A DNA stretch of 8,488 nucleotides, taken from assembly GCA_003455565.1 (NCBI GenBank), contig DMQW01000315.1:1-8488 (forward strand). The letters run 5' to 3'. How positions within the stretch are numbered: position 1 is the first letter of the stretch; each line of letters begins with the position of its first letter. This document shows positions 7,071 through 8,488 of the stretch, one piece after another. The DNA comes from Limisphaerales bacterium (GTDB lineage Bacteria; Verrucomicrobiota; Verrucomicrobiia; Limisphaerales; UBA11358). A model generated the notes under the pieces. The model was not told the DNA's origin and did no database searches. It worked only from the letters and a program-made list of their open reading frames with translations. A program made the translations under genes and the position numbers.

Positions 7071-7169
7071 ATGCTCCGTAAAATTCAGAAACAAAGAATT
7101 CGCGCCAGCGGCGACACATTCGCGCTCGTCGCCTCGCGCATCTGCTTTGAATTTGCGTGCACAGATTAA
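7071..7169 (+). pseudogene. Truncated ribH 5' end, copy 2
   Basis: This is a 32-codon ORF. Its first 23 codons (MLRKIQKQRIRASGDTFALV, then ASR) align without gaps to ribH at 8265 (11 of 23 residues identical) and to remnant copy 1 (13 of 23). Codons 11-23 of the two remnants match at 33 of 39 bases. After Arg23 (7137-7139) the frame runs on for nine unrelated codons (ICFEFACTD) to TAA, which shows the break is a junction rather than gradual decay. It starts 2 bases after the toxin stop, with no clear Shine-Dalgarno. I interpret it as the ribH start brought in with the toxin-antitoxin cassette and later cut off by the nucleotidyltransferase cassette. Confidence 0.75.
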
Positions 7170-7180
7170 TCTGCTATCTG
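7153..7180 (+). promoter_or_regulatory. Candidate promoter with a 12-base palindrome upstream of the small ORF
   Basis: The perfect palindrome CAGATTAATCTG (7162-7173) lies between a weak -35-like TTGCGT (7153-7158) and a -10-like TATCTG (7175-7180), spaced 16 bases. It sits just upstream of the ATG at 7187. A regulator binding here would block transcription, as expected for a self-regulated cassette. The palindrome is certain; the promoter is a guess. Confidence 0.3.
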
Positions 7181-7186
7181 TTTTCC

Positions 7187-7417
7187 ATGATTCAGCCGGA
7201 GCAATTGGTTGGCGGTGAGTGGGCCGAGTGGTATCGGCTCACGCCCGCCGAACGCTGGTTGGAAAGCGAGAAACTCTGGCAAACATTTCTCGCGCTTGGA
7301 GGCTCACTTGATCCCGAACCCGATACACAAAGTCCTTTCTTCGATACGCGCGCACCGCGTCCGCGCCCTGCTCATGGGCGGACAGGCGTGCGTGTTTTAC
7401 GGCGCGGCCGAGTTTAG
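7187..7417 (+). CDS. Small hypothetical protein overlapping the nucleotidyltransferase gene
   Basis: This is a 76-residue protein of unknown function. The first 37 residues look helical and tryptophan-rich (Trp12, Trp15, Trp24, Trp31; TPAERWLESEKLW). A motif-like stretch follows, LALGGSLDPEPDTQSPFFD (35-53), and then a basic tail (AHGRTGVRVLRRGRV). From memory, small proteins with the same GGSLDPEPD-QSPFFD core and a VRR-type ending occur next to nucleotidyltransferase genes in other bacteria, which supports a real gene; I could not check this. ATG 7187 is preferred to GTG 7157, which would overlap the ribH remnant frame and add ten residues. The last 110 bases overlap, in another frame, the start of the nucleotidyltransferase, suggesting coupled translation and a joint function. 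An antitoxin-like partner role is only a guess. Confidence 0.68.
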   Translation: MIQPEQLVGGEWAEWYRLTPAERWLESEKLWQTFLALGGSLDPEPDTQSPFFDTRAPRPRPAHGRTGVRVLRRGRV

Positions 7418-8120
7418 CCGCGACACGGATTTCGTCATCCTCGCCGACGCGGCGAATCTCGCGCGGCTCCGGCGGGCGCTGGCGGAATTGCAGGCTGAAC
7501 CCATCGCTGTGCCGCCGTTTGAAATTAAATTTCTCCGGCGCGGCCACGCCCTCCACTTTCGTTGCCAGCACCCGGAAGCCTTGCGGCTGCGCGTGGATGT
7601 GATGGCCAAAATGCGCGGCGTGGATTCCTTCGCCAAACTCTGGCGTCGGCGCACCGTCATTGAATTGCCGGACGGAACCAAGTGCGATTTGCTTTCGCTG
7701 CCGGATCTGGTGCAGGCAAAAAAAACCCAGCGCGACAAGGATTGGCCGATGATCCGGCGATTGGTTGAAGCGCATTATTTTCAACATTCTGCCAGGCCGG
7801 CTTCCGCGCAGTTGAAATTCTGGCTGCGGGAACTGCGCACCCCGCAATTGATTTTGGACCTCGCGCAAAGCCACCCGCAACTTTGCCGTCAACTGACGCC
7901 CGCCCGCCGGTTGCTGGCGCACGCGGCGGCGGGGAAACCGGCGCAACTGGAACGCGCGCTGCTGGTCGAGGAAAACGCCGTGCGGCGGGCGGACAAACAA
8001 TACTGGCTGCCCTTGCGCCGGGAATTGGAAAAGTTGAGGCATGATTTATGTTCGTCCGCGCGTGTCCGTGACGAAAACACTTCGTTCGCCGCCAAGCCGC
8101 CTGGCGAGGAAAGCCTGTAG
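7308..8120 (+). CDS. Nucleotidyltransferase of the Pol-beta/MNT fold
   Basis: This is a 270-residue protein with a minimal nucleotidyltransferase core. After a helix (HKVLSSIRAHRV) come the strand and turn LLMGGQACVFYG (21-32) and the metal-binding pair Asp39 and Asp41 in SRDTDFVIL. The third acid is probably Asp97 in LRVDVMAKMRG. Further conserved-looking segments are PIAVPPFE, HALHFRC and DLLSLPDLVQAKKTQRDKDW. The C-terminal 100 residues are helical and basic. Such enzymes transfer nucleotides to proteins, RNA or small molecules, and several act as toxins; the substrate here is unknown. TTG 7308 is chosen because it includes the helix before GGQ. ATG 7209 adds residues that are only an out-of-frame reading of the small ORF, and ATG 7374 would remove the first strand. 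The final 20 residues look like low-conservation read-through. Confidence 0.85.
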   Translation: MIPNPIHKVLSSIRAHRVRALLMGGQACVFYGAAEFSRDTDFVILADAANLARLRRALAELQAEPIAVPPFEIKFLRRGHALHFRCQHPEALRLRVDVMAKMRGVDSFAKLWRRRTVIELPDGTKCDLLSLPDLVQAKKTQRDKDWPMIRRLVEAHYFQHSARPASAQLKFWLRELRTPQLILDLAQSHPQLCRQLTPARRLLAHAAAGKPAQLERALLVEENAVRRADKQYWLPLRRELEKLRHDLCSSARVRDENTSFAAKPPGEESL

Positions 8121-8264
8121 TTCACCGCGCGCGGCGAAAACATCGTGACGGTGAATGCGGAGGCCGGCAAACGACATTCATCCGGCACGCCCCCAACCGG
8201 CAGCCAGCAACAAGCCCGGACGAATTTCGTTTCGCCCGGATTGGTTCGCGGTTAAATTTTTGCG

Positions 8265-8488
8265 ATGCTGCAAACGATTCAGTCCAAGAAAACCCAGTCA
8301 CGCGGCGGAAATTTTGCCATCGTCGCGTCGCGCTACAATGCGCGTTATGTGGATGCCATGCTGCGCGCGGCGAAAACGGAATTGCTCCGCGCCGGTGGCA
8401 CAGTGCAAATCGTCCGCGTGCCCGGCGCGTATGAGATTCCCGTCGTCGCCGCCAAACTCGCCCGACAATCAACTCTCAACTCTCAACT
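8265..8488 (+). CDS. ribH: 6,7-dimethyl-8-ribityllumazine synthase, 3' end beyond the window
   Basis: Lumazine synthase joins 3,4-dihydroxy-2-butanone 4-phosphate (made by the RibB half of ribBA) to 5-amino-6-ribitylaminouracil, the penultimate step of riboflavin synthesis, usually inside icosahedral or pentameric assemblies. The 74 complete codons seen cover the first third of the protein. They include GGNFAIVASRYN (14-25), where Tyr24 takes the place of the usual substrate-stacking Phe, and the highly conserved VPGAYEIPVVAAKLA (52-66). The frame is open to the window edge. After Lys64-Leu65-Ala66 it enters a tandem heptamer repeat translated as QSTLNSQ, which is not a familiar part of the enzyme. 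It is the only one of the three ribH starts that continues past codon 23. The 144 bases before it hold no strong ribosome binding site; two GCCCGGA repeats lie there (8214-8220, 8234-8240). Confidence 0.93.
   Translation, partial: MLQTIQSKKTQSRGGNFAIVASRYNARYVDAMLRAAKTELLRAGGTVQIVRVPGAYEIPVVAAKLARQSTLNSQ
8469..8488. repeat. Tandem TCAACTC heptamer repeat inside ribH, cut by the window edge
   Basis: TCAACTC occurs in nearly three head-to-tail copies (8469-8475, 8476-8482, 8483-8488 incomplete) and may continue past the window. It lies within the ribH reading frame just after codon 67, in a region where the enzyme normally has a short linker between a helix and the next strand. Because seven is not a multiple of three, copy-number changes would shift the frame unless made in threes. 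Confidence 0.7.

Larger units (their letters stand above)
6343..7139 (+). mobile_element. Putative insertion unit A: toxin-antitoxin pair plus replacement ribH 5' end
   Basis: The unit is defined by two ribH breakpoints. It starts just after codon 23 of remnant copy 1 and ends at codon 23 of copy 2 (797 bases). It holds the antitoxin, the PIN toxin and a new ribH start 2 bases after the toxin stop. Similar 12-base sequences close both ends: GTCGCGGCGCGC at 6331-6342 and GTCGCCTCGCGC at 7128-7139. No integrase, transposase or terminal inverted repeat is visible, so any mobility would have to be supplied in trans. The element status is an inference from the repeated ribH starts. Confidence 0.45.
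7140..8333 (+). mobile_element. Putative insertion unit B: small ORF and nucleotidyltransferase plus replacement ribH 5' end
   Basis: This 1194-base interval lies between the breakpoint of ribH remnant copy 2 and codon 23 of the intact ribH. It holds the small ORF, the overlapping nucleotidyltransferase gene, 144 noncoding bases and the current ribH start. The closing 12-base sequences are GTCGCCTCGCGC (7128-7139) and GTCGCGTCGCGC (8322-8333). The plan matches unit A: cargo, then a new ribH 5' end. No recombinase is present. As with unit A, this is an inference from the repeated ribH starts. Confidence 0.42.

Noticed and set aside
7209..7307. ATG 7209 as the nucleotidyltransferase start
   Set aside because: The extra N-terminal residues are an out-of-frame reading of the better-supported small ORF and resemble no domain.
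7239..8042. 267-residue minus-strand frame opposite the nucleotidyltransferase
   Set aside because: The plus strand encodes a recognisable nucleotidyltransferase core; the minus frame shows only His/Arg/Gln-rich shadow composition.
8121..8264. Short inverted and direct repeats (TGAATG/CATTCA, two GCCCGGA) before ribH as element ends
   Set aside because: They are only 6-7 bases long in GC-rich DNA and have no counterpart at the other junctions, so chance is sufficient.
8122..8472. 116-residue minus-strand frame over the ribH start
   Set aside because: It runs antisense to the conserved lumazine synthase motifs and has no family features of its own.

Overview
The window looks like a chromosomal segment from a Gram-negative bacterium with fairly GC-rich DNA, most likely a member of the Verrucomicrobiota. 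The case rests on three signs. There is an outer-membrane LPS-assembly protein (LptD). There is a DUF1559-like prepilin-type protein with an H-X9-DG motif and a WNYDNQPH-type tail, of the kind abundant in the Planctomycetota-Verrucomicrobiota-Chlamydiota group. There is also an intergenic TAATCN hexamer palindrome of a type I associate with these genomes. The phylum is an inference, because no rRNA is present.

Layout. 1-987 is hemB (porphobilinogen synthase), whose stop codon opens a large inverted hexamer repeat (985-1057). 1114-3408 is lptD, with no cysteines. Convergent to it, with the two stop codons touching inside a 12-bp palindrome, is a small soluble NtrB-like histidine kinase (4158-3409, minus strand). 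A divergent intergenic region (4159-4322) leads to ribBA (4323-5522), the bifunctional riboflavin-pathway enzyme. An AT-richer prepilin-like gene follows at 5531-6268. Then come a Phd-like antitoxin and PIN toxin pair (6380-7068), a small ORF overlapping a nucleotidyltransferase gene (7187-8120), and the start of ribH (lumazine synthase, from 8265), which runs off the window.

The main finding lies between ribBA and ribH. The first 23 codons of ribH occur three times: as a 24-codon remnant at 6274, a 32-codon remnant at 7071, and the apparently intact gene at 8265. All three align without gaps from the start codon to Arg23 and lose similarity at the same point. Each interval between consecutive copies holds one two-gene cassette: first the toxin-antitoxin pair, then the small ORF plus nucleotidyltransferase. 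The simplest reading is two successive insertions into codon 23 of ribH, each leaving the old 5' end stranded upstream and supplying a replacement 5' end downstream. Integrative elements such as SXT at prfC behave this way, but here the units are only about 0.8 and 1.2 kb and carry no visible recombinase.

Functionally, ribBA makes 3,4-dihydroxy-2-butanone 4-phosphate and the GTP-derived pyrimidine precursor, and RibH uses the former to make 6,7-dimethyl-8-ribityllumazine. The two genes are natural neighbours, so the accessory genes appear to have been wedged into a riboflavin operon. hemB and lptD are separate housekeeping genes for tetrapyrrole synthesis and the outer membrane. No gap longer than about 165 bases lacks a gene, and I see no tRNA, rRNA, CRISPR array, transposase or integrase.
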